A model generated the notes under the pieces. The model saw nothing but the letters and a program-made list of their open reading frames with translations. It ran no database searches and was not told the DNA's origin. A stretch of 64,000 bases of DNA. It comes from Hexactinellida sp. DTS-2022 (Eukaryota; Porifera; Hexactinellida). The stretch lies in the NCBI GenBank assembly GCA_028753945.1, contig JAPNXP010000007.1:2108001-2172000 (forward strand), given 5' to 3'. The position numbers and the translations under genes are program-made. Positions 54,465-64,000 of this stretch are shown piece after piece (position 1 is the stretch's first letter; the number at the start of each line of letters is the position of its first letter).

Positions 54465-55098
54465 TTTTTAAGATAATTCGATTTCGTTTTCAGTTTCGAT
54501 ATAGCTATAATGTCTTCTATCATATATGTGAAAATCAAATACCTAACTTCAAAACGAAATTTATCTTTTTTTTGCAAGAATCTGCCGTAATTTAACCATA
54601 AATTGCAATTATAAATTGTACCTGGGAAGAATTTATACATTTTCATCAACTCACCGTTACCAAGGTTTACGAACTTGCTCAGGATTCTCTTACCAAAAAA
54701 GATAAACTAATTCAATTTTTTGTTAAATTTGTAATTCTTCCATTGTTGTTATAAGGAGGACTCAAGATTATTTTGATAATACCAAAGAATTTGCATCTTC
54801 CTGTGACTTCAGCGGTTTCTGATTTAAATTAGTTCCGCACTTTATCATACATTTAGCCACTATTTTTTGAAACTTTATCGAAGATAATAACTGACTGACC
54901 TTTACAAGTGAACGGGGATTGAAATTATCATATAACCGTTAATTTAATTGCATTTGGAATGCATTTAAAATCACCGAGACAACGAACGTTATCCAAAGAG
55001 AAGATTAGATATTTATAGTCCTTACCATGCAATCAGTTGAGGACATTGTGTGTCACAATGGAAACTATTTAATTTTAATCCGAATAATTCTCCCAACT

Positions 55099-55398
55099 CA
55101 GGGGCGGCACACCCGATACGGCTCGTGCGGCGAACGCCGTACCACTTTTCAGAGTGGTCCGGCGTAGCCGCACCACTTCAGGATGGCCAGCTTTGTAGTA
55201 CCACATCTATCTGTTCGAAATTATACAATTCATTGATAATTTATCCAATTAATGCTTTTATGTTCCCTGGACCACACTCAAATACCTGGTGTTGAACTGC
55301 CGGACCGCATTCAAATACCTGGTGCAGCGTCGCCGGACCACATAGAATACTGTAAAATTATCCGCCGTACCACTTTTCGAAAGGACGTGCCGCCCCTG
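55099..55398. mobile_element. hAT-type MITE, 300 bp
   Basis: Ends CAGGGGCGGCAC and GTGCCGCCCCTG are inverted repeats. Flanks TCCCAACT (55091-55098) and TCCCAACC (55399-55406) match at 7 of 8. The interior repeats CCGTACCACTTTTC and CAAATACCTGGTG. Confidence 0.85.
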
Positions 55399-55406
55399 TC
55401 CCAACC

Positions 55407-56807
55407 AATTGACAATCAAAATATCCGTCAATAGCTTTTGCGTTCTTGATAATAATATACTTATCCTATTGACTTTCTTGTCTGGAATTATCTGGAATGA
55501 TTTAACTAGAGAGATATAATTATATTCTGTTATGAACACTAAAGAACTTTAAGACAATATTAGGAAAAAGTGCTAGATTTGTTTACATGATTTGTGAATT
55601 AGACAGAAGTTTCATCTAAATTGTACTTAAGGTTCAGGTATACTCTACAAATTTCGAATATTTAGATAAAATCTAAATCATTGTCTATTTCTCTTTTATT
55701 GCATTTTGGGATTGTATTGATACCAATGAGTACTCTCAAGAGATTTCTAAGAAAGATTCCTATTATTTTTCCAGTTTGACACACTTTGGTCACCTCAATT
55801 TAGGAATAATTGCTGTAAATTTCTTTTTCAAAAGCAGCTATCTCAAAACTAACATTTTCAGAATTGCGGAAGAAGTCATTTTGTCAATTTTGTTCGTAGA
55901 ATCAAAAACTCAACGGTTTCGGAGAGATCTCGTAAAGCTACAACTTATCAGTGCTGCGATTTACCCTAATATGAATAGTTCATCTGTTTTTTGGATTTTG
56001 GATAAGGAAAATCTTCATTTGAAAATCGACATCACATAAAAGTATTTGAAATCCAGAAAAATGCAGATATTCACAATTCCTGTACTCAAAAGTTATATTA
56101 CATCCAGCTAAACACATTTTATCAATAATATTCTTGGTCTTGTTTATCTTTGCTGCTTGATCTATTCCTCAAAAATGGTAAAATAAAAAAAAAGATTTTT
56201 CCTCTCTTTGGATATTTGCCAATATTATTGTATTTTTGGCATCCTGAGGACGAAGTAAATCCGCTGTGAAAAATTTAATTCATTCGGGTAAATACTTTTG
56301 GTAGAAGTGCTCTAGAGTATACCTGAAACTTAATAAGTTGAACAAAACAAATTCAGCTAAGCATTGAATCTATGTTTCCTATATTGATACAAAATGCAGA
56401 GAGTTAACAATATTTTGGAAATTCAATTTCAAAAAGATTTATGATCAAACCCCGCGAATTAAGTTGGTTCGTACAGAAAATTATAAATTGCATTCATATT
56501 TGCTCAAAGTAAAGTCATTTGCAATGGCTACGGGTGTATAATTAGGAATACTAGTGACATTTGTGCTGCATTATTTAACCATTTTGATTCAAATGCACAG
56601 TGGCTTTAAATGACATTTTAGTGGAAATAGGCATTTGGTAGCAGACACCTACTCATGAAGTATTATTTACCTATGGGTTATAGATAGCTGCAAATTGAAT
56701 GACATTATTAAAAATGATGTATCTAGTCTAATAAATGGAACTCCGGAGATTCACATACAATTTCATCAAATATTTTATTTGGTTTGTTAACAATCCATTA
56801 TTAGTCA
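55407..56807. other. Non-coding intron DNA
   Basis: An 87-codon open frame at 55776-56039 has a preceding TTTTTCCAG but no recognisable domain; it is not called as an exon. Otherwise nothing is seen. Confidence 0.45.
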
Positions 56808-56815
56808 CCCATGAA

Positions 56816-57275
56816 CAGGGAAGGAAACAGCCACTGGCTTTTAACAGCAAATGAAAATCGCAGCTGTTATCAGTAGATGCTGACCAATGCAATAATTGAA
56901 ATATTATTTAGTTTCAAATTTCACTGTTATGTAATCACGATGTACAATTCGAATTTAAACATTTTTGAGTATAACTTTATTTGCTTGTCCCTTTTCCTTA
57001 ATTTACTGTTACAATTATTGAATGTGAACAGCTTGAATAGGCTGTTAACAGCTTAAATTGGGCTGTTAACACCTAGAATTGGATGTTAACAGCTTAAATT
57101 GACTGTTAACAGCTTAAATTGCCGTTAATTAGGAACTTAAAGGTGACTTAAATGCAGTTAAGGTTTAATGCCAATTGGGGACGAATTCTTAGCTGTTAAC
57201 AGTCTGTTAACAGCAAATAGTTAGTTTAACAGTAAACAGCCAAAATGGCTGTTAACAGCAGATTCACCACCCCTG
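56816..57275. mobile_element. hAT-type MITE, 460 bp, rich in CTGTTAACAG
   Basis: Bounded by CAGGGAAGGAAACAGCC and CACCACCCCTG, flanked by a perfect 8-bp repeat CCCATGAA (56808-56815 and 57276-57283). The right half holds many GCTGTTAACAGC palindromes spaced about 19-27 bp apart (57030-57260). Confidence 0.88.
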
Positions 57276-57283
57276 CCCATGAA

Positions 57284-58921
57284 TATTAATAATATATTTT
57301 ATACATGGTAAAAATAACTAAAAGCCAATTAAATTCATTGGAAAATATCATATTACATTGAATATGGAGACGGTAGATGGTTACTGAGTTTAATTATCGC
57401 ATGTACAAGTACTTTTAGGAACCCGAAATAGTTTTTTAAAGCATAGTTGACTATAATTAATCATGGATAGCTCTTTAAATTCCTCTGAATCTCATAAGAA
57501 TCGCTCACTGGAATTTCAAAAAGCGTTCACAAAAGCCTCTGTTGTCTCCCTGAATTAAAGCTGTCATTTATAAAATCAATATCTTCCTTATTATCCATTA
57601 GATAATAAATAATCTGATTTATACTATTTATATATTAAAAAACACTAAAATTTCGGACGAATTTGAATTATCGACCCCCAAAAAATGCCTTGGAAGACTT
57701 TCTGGGCGGGGTTGTGCGGGCCATTTTATTTTGATAATTAATAGCCTTTAGATATAGGAACAATTAAAATTATTCAAAACATCTGCCCACGACTGCCCAC
57801 ATTAAGTTTTCCCACTAAATTTATAAAGGTCTCATTTTCCGGTCCGAAATTCTCCTGATAATTTGAATCACAAATTGAAAAGAATAGCTATTTAGGGAAC
57901 TCCATTTCCTTATAAGCATATATATATTCCTACCAACGAGTATTAAACTTTAAAATGTAATTTCAATGTTTCTTATGAATACTGAGAATTGCTATAGCGT
58001 GATGAATTCATAACAAGAATTTATGCCTTCAATTCAATGAGTCATGCATACAATGAGGTATTTTTATAGTAACACAATGGAATTTCACCACGAAACGACA
58101 AAATTATATGTTTAGGTTATACTGAAGAGCGTGAAAGTACTTTTCAATTGATTTGAGAAATACAAAAATTGCCCTAATTCCACTTGTATAAGCCACTGTG
58201 AAATGTTAGCATGTGGCTGTATTCTTCTATCATTCTGAATTTTTTTAATATTTAATTAACCAATTCGCTACATCTATTGTTTATCACTCTGATTCCAAAT
58301 TGTATCTAGCCGATTTCTCACAAGGAATCAAGGAAAGTTCTTCTTATACAGAATATTTTAATATGATATAATCATTCTTAGAAATTTGGTTTTTGGTGGT
58401 ACTCTGTAAATTCTTATATTGCTATCGGAATATCAACCATTATGTCTGTTGGTGATATTACCTGAAAATTAGCTTCTCTATAAATTGCTGAAGAACACTG
58501 ACTTCTTAGCAGTGGCGGTCCCAGGCGGGGTCATCCGGGGCATTTGCCTTAGACATTAATTACTCTAGCGGTCCAAAGACTTGCACCCCTGACACCGTAC
58601 CTGCTTGCACGTATGAAGTTAACAGAAGCTGAATTCATCTGTCGCTAAATTGTAGCTAAATTAGTTTACCGATTTATCTTAACCATAACTGTATTTTAAA
58701 TGTCCTCTTTTCTTAAATGTAACTTTAACTTAAACTGAATTTAAACATTTATATTTCATTTCGCTTCTCTTCTTCCACATGGACTGTATTTTTCTGACAA
58801 AGTTAACAAGGTTTATGGCGAAAACGAGAACTTTAAACCTACATATTTAAGTGAGATTTGAACTTCACATCAGTTGAATATTATATAATTTGAATGCATC
58901 CAGTTCATCTCTAGTAATCAT
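57284..58921. other. Non-coding intron DNA
   Basis: No gene is recognised. A hAT-like single end CAGTGGCGGTCCCAGGCGGG occurs at 58513 without a convincing partner. Confidence 0.45.
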
Positions 58922-59422
58922 CAGGGTTTTATACAGGATTTTTCTTCAGGGGGGGGAAAGTCTGCTAGTACCAGGATCCACTAAATCATTGCTTCGCCAG
59001 CTGGGGGTCTGGGGGGTGCTGCTAGCCCCCCGCTAGGGTCCAGGGGCGAAGCCCCTGGAAGCCAGATACAATTTATAGTACAAAGTATTATTGCTAACAA
59101 TGGAGAGCTATTGCTGTAAAATAATAACATAGTATTTGAAGCTGTGGTAATTAATGGAAGATAATTATAGCTTCTGGCACAATTTCCTTAATGAATATCA
59201 CTAGTAATGTTTGAATGGTATGTGTGGGGAAGATACAGAACTTTTAACATAAAATATTCTAGCCTAGAGAAGAATACGTCGATTTGTCTCTTTATAAAAG
59301 GCGAAAAACACCTAATTTTAACTGAAAATAAGAACTTAGCAGCATATTTCCAGGGGGGGAACTCAAGCTAGGGGTGGTGGGGGGAATTCCCGGTGCGCCC
59401 CCCCCCTCTGTATAATACCCTG
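58922..59422. mobile_element. MITE with CAGGGT termini, 501 bp
   Basis: Left CAGGGTTTTATACAG and right CTGTATAATACCCTG are inverted repeats. A 5-bp direct repeat ATCAT abuts both sides (58917-58921 and 59423-59427). It contains long G and C runs (58951-58958, 59398-59406) and a GGGGCGAAGCCCC hairpin. Termini look hAT-like, but only 5 bp of duplication are visible. Confidence 0.7.
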
Positions 59423-59825
59423 ATCATAGATACGGTATATTATATTTTATGAATTTTTTATTATGCCTATTCTACAGCGTTTTCTCAAATTTTACTTTTT
59501 TATATTATTGACCATGGCCTTTGATTACGTGATTGACTAAATTCACTCTAAAGCTCTTTTCATGAGGATTAAAAATGTTGCATAATATTTTAACATTAAC
59601 ATTTTGTTTATCTATTTGTGTATTGAAAAATGTTGGGCACCTTACATTGTAAAAATAATCCTTATTAGATATACGTATATTTATGATTCACATTTCAGCT
59701 GCTGTCAAAGTTGCTTCTAATATCTTTCGTCTGAATACAACCTTCTAGCTGAGCTACACATCTTCAAGGCAATCTAAATTCTTTAAGTTATCTTTTATCC
59801 AACATAATATATCTGTCATGTGTTA

Positions 59826-59999
59826 CAGTGGATGCCGGTTATAAGCACATCGTCGGGAACTGCACTTACTGTGCTTATAACCGGCATGTTATTATAACCT
59901 ACATAAATTATATAGGGTATAAGGCCACCGTTTTCCAACATAGTGTTCTTATATCCGATATGTTCTTCTAACCGGTGTGCTTATATCCGACATCAACTG
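59826..59999. mobile_element. Pogo-like MITE, 174 bp, just upstream of the PH exon
   Basis: Ends CAGTGGATGCCGGTTATAAG and CTTATATCCGACATCAACTG are inverted repeats, with TA on both sides (59824-59825 and 60000-60001). It lies 134 bp before the acceptor of the PH exon at 60134. Confidence 0.85.
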
Positions 60000-60133
60000 T
60001 ATTTACTCTATGGACTCATTTTTGTGTATGCATTTAACTTTGTTTATTTTATGTTATTTTGCCACATATTTGTTTTTTGTTATCAATTTATTTTATTTTA
60101 TTTTATTATACTGTTTATTGTTTTGTTGTTCAG

Positions 60134-60409
60134 GGTATCTTCTCTCAGATTGATGTAACTACTCCCATAAAATTTGACCTTCCTCTTGACTGTTATGTTT
60201 TCTTATTTGATTTTTTATTTATTGTAACCCACAAGCACTTTAGTAATTTCAGTTTTATCTGTGCGTACAAAACTTCTTCATTAAAGATCTTGGTATCGAT
60301 AGTTTCTAGCAACCCAAATTCTTTTGCAATTATTTCTAATGACAATCATTCATTACCCCGATTGAATGTTCAAACTTTGAGCTCATTTGAAAAATACAAG
60401 TGGCTGTCG
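60134..60409 (+). CDS. PH domain exon of the Dbl-family RhoGEF
   Basis: Acceptor TTGTTGTTCAG, then 92 codons in phase 0, then TCG/GTAAGT donor, also phase 0. The translation contains CYVFLFDFLFIVTHKHF (first strands of a RhoGEF-type PH domain), YKTSSLKILVSIVSSNPNS and SSFEKYKWLS, the start of the C-terminal PH helix with its usual Lys-Trp. In this family the PH domain directly follows DH and tunes exchange activity and membrane binding. The exon therefore pairs with 8267-8533. The rest of the helix and downstream domains must lie in later exons. Confidence 0.82.
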
Positions 60410-60787
60410 GTAAGTATTTCTTATCTATCTATGCTATATTTTGATATTCAGTATTGCTTTATAAGCAGCTTTAAAAGATGTTTATTGTCAACATATTTTA
60501 TAATTCAACAATAATTTAATGTTTAGTATATAATTTTCTGAGTAGTTTGAATTTATGATAGTTTATTCATATATTGCTTCTTTCTGCCTTTAATACACGT
60601 ACAATCAATCTTACGGCTGACACCGCTTAATAGGGAAAATAGTTTTTCACTCCTAATTTTGTATTCTTGGAATAGTTAGGTTAATTGGGTCATTATTTCG
60701 CTTTATCAAATCTTTACTCACGAATTTAATTGTAATCTACTAGCTACTTACACTGCAACCTACTTCTATACGTAAGTTTATTAAATT

Positions 60788-61147
60788 CAGTGGTGTTTTG
60801 CCAAAAATATAAGTGGGGGGGCGCTCCCTTTTCAAATTTAGCATTTTCTTAGAAAACATAGGTGAAAACGGCCTCCAATAATGAATAATATAGATAACTG
60901 ATAGTAAGGACCGCCCCCCTGGGATATAAGCGCCTCCCTAGCGAAATAAGTGGGGGGGGGCGCCTCCCCGACCCCCCCCCCAAAAAACAAACCATCACTG
61001 ATTAAACTGCCAAAAAGATCAAACAGGGCGGGACTAGGTGGGGCCTGTGTTCCACTTGAATTTGAGGGTGCCCCCCTAATTTGGCGAATTAATGTTAGTG
61101 TGCTCCCACAAGTTCCCCACCAGTGCACCGAGCTAGCGCCGCCACTG
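60788..61147. mobile_element. hAT-like MITE, 360 bp, GC-rich
   Basis: Left CAGTGGTGTTTTGCC and right GCTAGCGCCGCCACTG share CAGTGG ends, and the right terminus equals that of the 28836-28993 element. Long G and C runs and GGGGGCGC repeats are present. No target duplication was found, so the left boundary is less certain. Confidence 0.55.
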
Positions 61148-62140
61148 AACTTATAGGACATGGCGTTTATAACTTCATTATCCGATCACTTATTAGCTAG
61201 TTCGTTATTTCCACATCAAATCTTAACTTTGTCTTTCGTTTGCCTCAACATAAATTAGATTCCATTTCATTATTCAACTACTATTTCAGTATTCAACCAA
61301 ATTAGACACGTTTATGGCTACTCCACAGATCTGATATAGATCAACTAATTAACTTATACCTTTCCGTGAAGATTTTTTAGATGAAGAAGTTGAATATACA
61401 CACAGGGTCCCCAATTGGGACTGTACCATTGACGAATTTCAACAGTGCAAACTAAGCTGAAATATATCCATCTCAATATTATCATTCTTAAACAGAATGA
61501 TAATCTTTCTCTAGAAAGATGATTCCTCAAGAGATACTTTTACACTAATACTGATACAGAAGCGAAATCAACAATTTCTACACACCTTAAAATTTATTCT
61601 GGACCATATTTCATACTATGAATCAGTTGTTTCATATATTTGAGGAGACACCGCTTCCAAATGTATTATATGGTTATGGATATGCTAGGTGTCAAAAGCT
61701 CTTATATTAATCCTTTCATTGTCCCAATTTCATATGTCAACGATATTCTTCTACAGACTGGCAAGCATTTTAGTTTCCTGTTATGCTGGTTTGACACTAT
61801 TATCTTAATTTTTGGTACTCACGTACAAATTTCCTACATTATCTACGCCCCCTTGAGGCTATTCACAACCATAGTATGAGCTTTTATATTCATTAGACCG
61901 TTTGGAACTATCCCTGAATCAGGGATGGATCCAGCACAAAATATCTGGGGGGTGCAATGCACAGGGTTGGGCCTTAGAATTGTGAACGCCTTGGGGAACA
62001 CGCGCGGGTCAAACGTGTCAGTTTGTGGACGTTCTTTTTATAAGAACCTCATTTTAGATAGCATCTTTCGAGAAATTTTAAATATATTAATATACTTGAA
62101 AGAAATCTATTCTAAATTAATATTCCAAACTTTCTTTCAG
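61148..62140. other. Non-coding intron DNA
   Basis: No exon recognised. A hAT-like motif CAGGGATGGATCCAGCAC starts at 61919 but lacks a partner. Confidence 0.45.
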
Positions 62141-62308
62141 AGAGAACTCAGTAGTCAGTATATATTTTTGTTTAGATTTTTAGTTCTGAATTTGGAGGAT
62201 TCCGGATCTTTGATATACAACTTTCCCAAAAGTAAAAGTATTCACAGAAAAGATAGGGAAGAGAACTCTGATAAATTTCTCTCAACCACAAGGTCATTTA
62301 TCTGTTAA
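62141..62308 (+). CDS. Possible exon with PH-like start
   Basis: Acceptor CTTTCTTTCAG, then 55 open codons in phase 0 (RELSSQYIFLFRFLVLNLED, then SLIYNFPKSKSIHRKDREE) to TAA. YIFLFRFLVLNLED resembles the first strands of a RhoGEF PH domain, so this could be a duplicated alternative PH-type exon, or a terminal exon after 60409. An internal donor (AAAA/GTAAAA near 62232) is also conceivable. The resemblance is short and could be chance. Confidence 0.22.
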   Translation, partial: RELSSQYIFLFRFLVLNLEDSGSLIYNFPKSKSIHRKDREENSDKFLSTTRSFIC

Positions 62309-62804
62309 ATTTCGATTTGCGGAAATCAATAAGAAAATAGACCCTATTTAGATATCTAGTTATGCTTTTATTAGAATCGAGCAAGATTATAAGAATTTTT
62401 TCTGATCAATCTAATTTTTCTTTTGAACAAGCACCTATTTTGAACCCAATTTGTTGACTTACTCCCTATTAAGCTTAGTTTGTCCTGATTAACCGAATTT
62501 TTTGTATTCTATTCTTTTTAAAGCATTCGGTTCTGGCGATTAGCCCCTAATTAGGCGGAGTATACTGTATCATAATAGGGAACTTTAAAACGCGATTTCT
62601 CCTAGAAACAAATATCTAAAATTATATTCAAATATTGGACCATCTTAACTATCATTTGTGCATTAGAATGATGCTCACTTCATGGTCGTAATTTCTTCTC
62701 CACATCCGGAATTCGTATAAACTGAAATGATTTTCATTGAAAGACATTGAACGAATGGGACTGTAAAGTACTGAAAATATTATCATCTTCCCGGGTTTCG
62801 TATA

Positions 62805-63302
62805 CAGTGCAACCTCTATAAGTGGGGTCTCTATAAATGGGGAACCTCCATAAGTGGGGAATTTTTTTACCATATTCGTTTATATCCATACAAATGAACC
62901 TCTAAGCGGGGAAGTGGGGAATGGGGGACCATAAATTTCAAGGAGTTTTTATCTCCATACAAAACAACCTCCATAAATGGGGGGAATGGACAAATCCTAA
63001 CATGATTCTTATAAAATATTACAATATTTCCAATAAATCGACTCTAAAGTTCTACAGAAATTTTTTTTTCGATTGATTTACTCTGATGTTTTTAGAAGAA
63101 ATCACCTAGTGTAGATCAGCAGTTAACTAAATTGTCATAATATACAAATAAGAACTAGAACGTGCATTAATGTGTGTGTTATATGAATATTTTGTATAAT
63201 ATAGCATATGTAATGTTTTTCCAATTGAATTTTATAACCGGGGAATGGGGGGCAATTGAAATTTTCCCCGTCCCAGCTCCCCCACTTATAGAGGTTCCAC
63301 TG
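62805..63302 (+). mobile_element. Pogo-like MITE, 498 bp
   Basis: CAGTGCAACCTCTATAAGTG to CACTTATAGAGGTTCCACTG with TA on both sides (62803-62804 and 63303-63304). It matches 22419-22918 almost base for base, with scattered substitutions and small indels (for example a 2-bp loss in GAACCTCTAAGCGGGG). Confidence 0.9.
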
Positions 63303-63304
63303 TA

Positions 63305-64000
63305 CTGTAAAAGTTATAATTGTGTAACTACAATGCCCATACATGCACAAAGTCAAGTGTATAATATCAGTTACACCTTGGGATTGTGCATACTTGTTAT
63401 TTGGGTTGGCATTATATCCCAAAACACATTTCTTCCTTAACCAAAATCTTTTCAAAATCCTATTAAAATAGTACATGACAGGCTCTTATTTAGACATTGA
63501 CTCAAGGGATGGCAAAATTATTGTTTTCAGGAATAAGGGATGGCGAGGAAATGACCGCGCGCGGAAGCACGTTGTAAGGTAGGAGGCGCAAGGGATGGCG
63601 AGTTATTACCAAGGGATGGCGGGAGCCATCCCTTGCCATCCCCTAAATGAAGCCCAGTATGATTATGCCTTTTTTTGTTGTATACGGCTGGACTAATAAA
63701 TGAAACATTGTTTGAATATTAGAGATAATTTTTTTATCAGAACATTCTTTCAAATTATAGTCAACTTCGAGTTTCTATTACTTTTAACTTTGAGTTTTTT
63801 GTACGTTTTGCACATTTCTTGTTGCAGATTGTTTTTTTTATGTTTCTACCTTAGAAATTTCAATGGTTTACCTTTTTATTTAACTGTTTTTGCTCCAAAA
63901 ATCTGTGGTTCAGTACAATTTTAGATCATGACAGATCTTTGAAACAGCAACGTATGTGATTACTGATTTCTTCTCTCGTACCACTGAACTCTGATGATCA
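63305..64000. other. Non-coding; GC-rich fragment at 63479-63655
   Basis: No exon recognised. A GC-richer block holds four AAGGGATGGC copies and ends CCCCTAAATGAAGCCCAG, possibly a hAT-like MITE beginning CAGGCTCTTATTTAG, but without a clear target duplication. Confidence 0.35.

Noticed and set aside
55776..56039. 87-codon frame after TTTTTCCAG as a host exon
   Set aside because: No recognisable domain and no support beyond an acceptor-like sequence.
58513..58600. hAT-like end CAGTGGCGGTCCCAGG
   Set aside because: No inverted partner or 8-bp duplication could be found, so it is not called as an element.
59943..60158. 71-codon ORF starting upstream of the PH exon
   Set aside because: It runs through MITE and intron sequence and uses a different frame from the PH exon.
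61919..61960. hAT-like end CAGGGATGGATCCAGC
   Set aside because: Only one terminus is visible; no duplication was found.

Overview
The window reads as A+T-rich nuclear DNA from a repeat-dense invertebrate animal. Support comes from spliced exons with GT/AG borders, a Dbl-family RhoGEF split by a very long intron, and animal-type DNA transposons (P/THAP, hAT, pogo-like, PIF/Harbinger, Helitron-like). The species cannot be named from the sequence. No tRNA, rRNA or CRISPR array was seen.

The only convincing host gene runs left to right. A DH (RhoGEF) exon at 8267-8533 and a PH exon at 60134-60409 are both bounded in phase 0 and read in the family order, so about 51.6 kb between them is probably one intron. 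Two further open stretches behind good phase-0 acceptors (39026-39241 and 62141-62308) could be alternative ends of this gene but are unproven.

Nearly everything else is mobile DNA. 1-8.2 kb: a coiled-coil ORF remnant, a Helitron-like piece, one copy of a dispersed repeat and three hAT-type MITEs with 8-bp target duplications. 8.7-9.6 kb: a broken element with a retropepsin-like stretch. 10.5-15.6 kb: two decayed P/THAP elements and a foldback MITE. 16.3-18.5 kb: a pogo-like MITE split by a PIF/Harbinger element. 20.7-27.9 kb: a multi-layer nest of insertions inside one foldback P-type MITE, including a deleted P/THAP element. 29.1-34.5 kb: two adjacent elements, called X1 and X2 here, with long terminal inverted repeats and related broken transposase-like genes that I cannot assign to a named superfamily. 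35.2-36.0 kb: a hAT MITE holding a palindromic MITE. 40.3-44.1 kb: an apparently intact P/THAP transposon (975-residue transposase) inside a pogo-like MITE. 44.7-50.7 kb: a decayed P element, a GC-richer broken gene called X3, and another P fragment. 49.7-64 kb: further MITEs around the PH exon.

Nothing here forms an operon or pathway. The biology is serial colonisation of a long intron by cut-and-paste elements, with one copy (40690-44063) that may still encode functional transposase able to act on related defective copies nearby.
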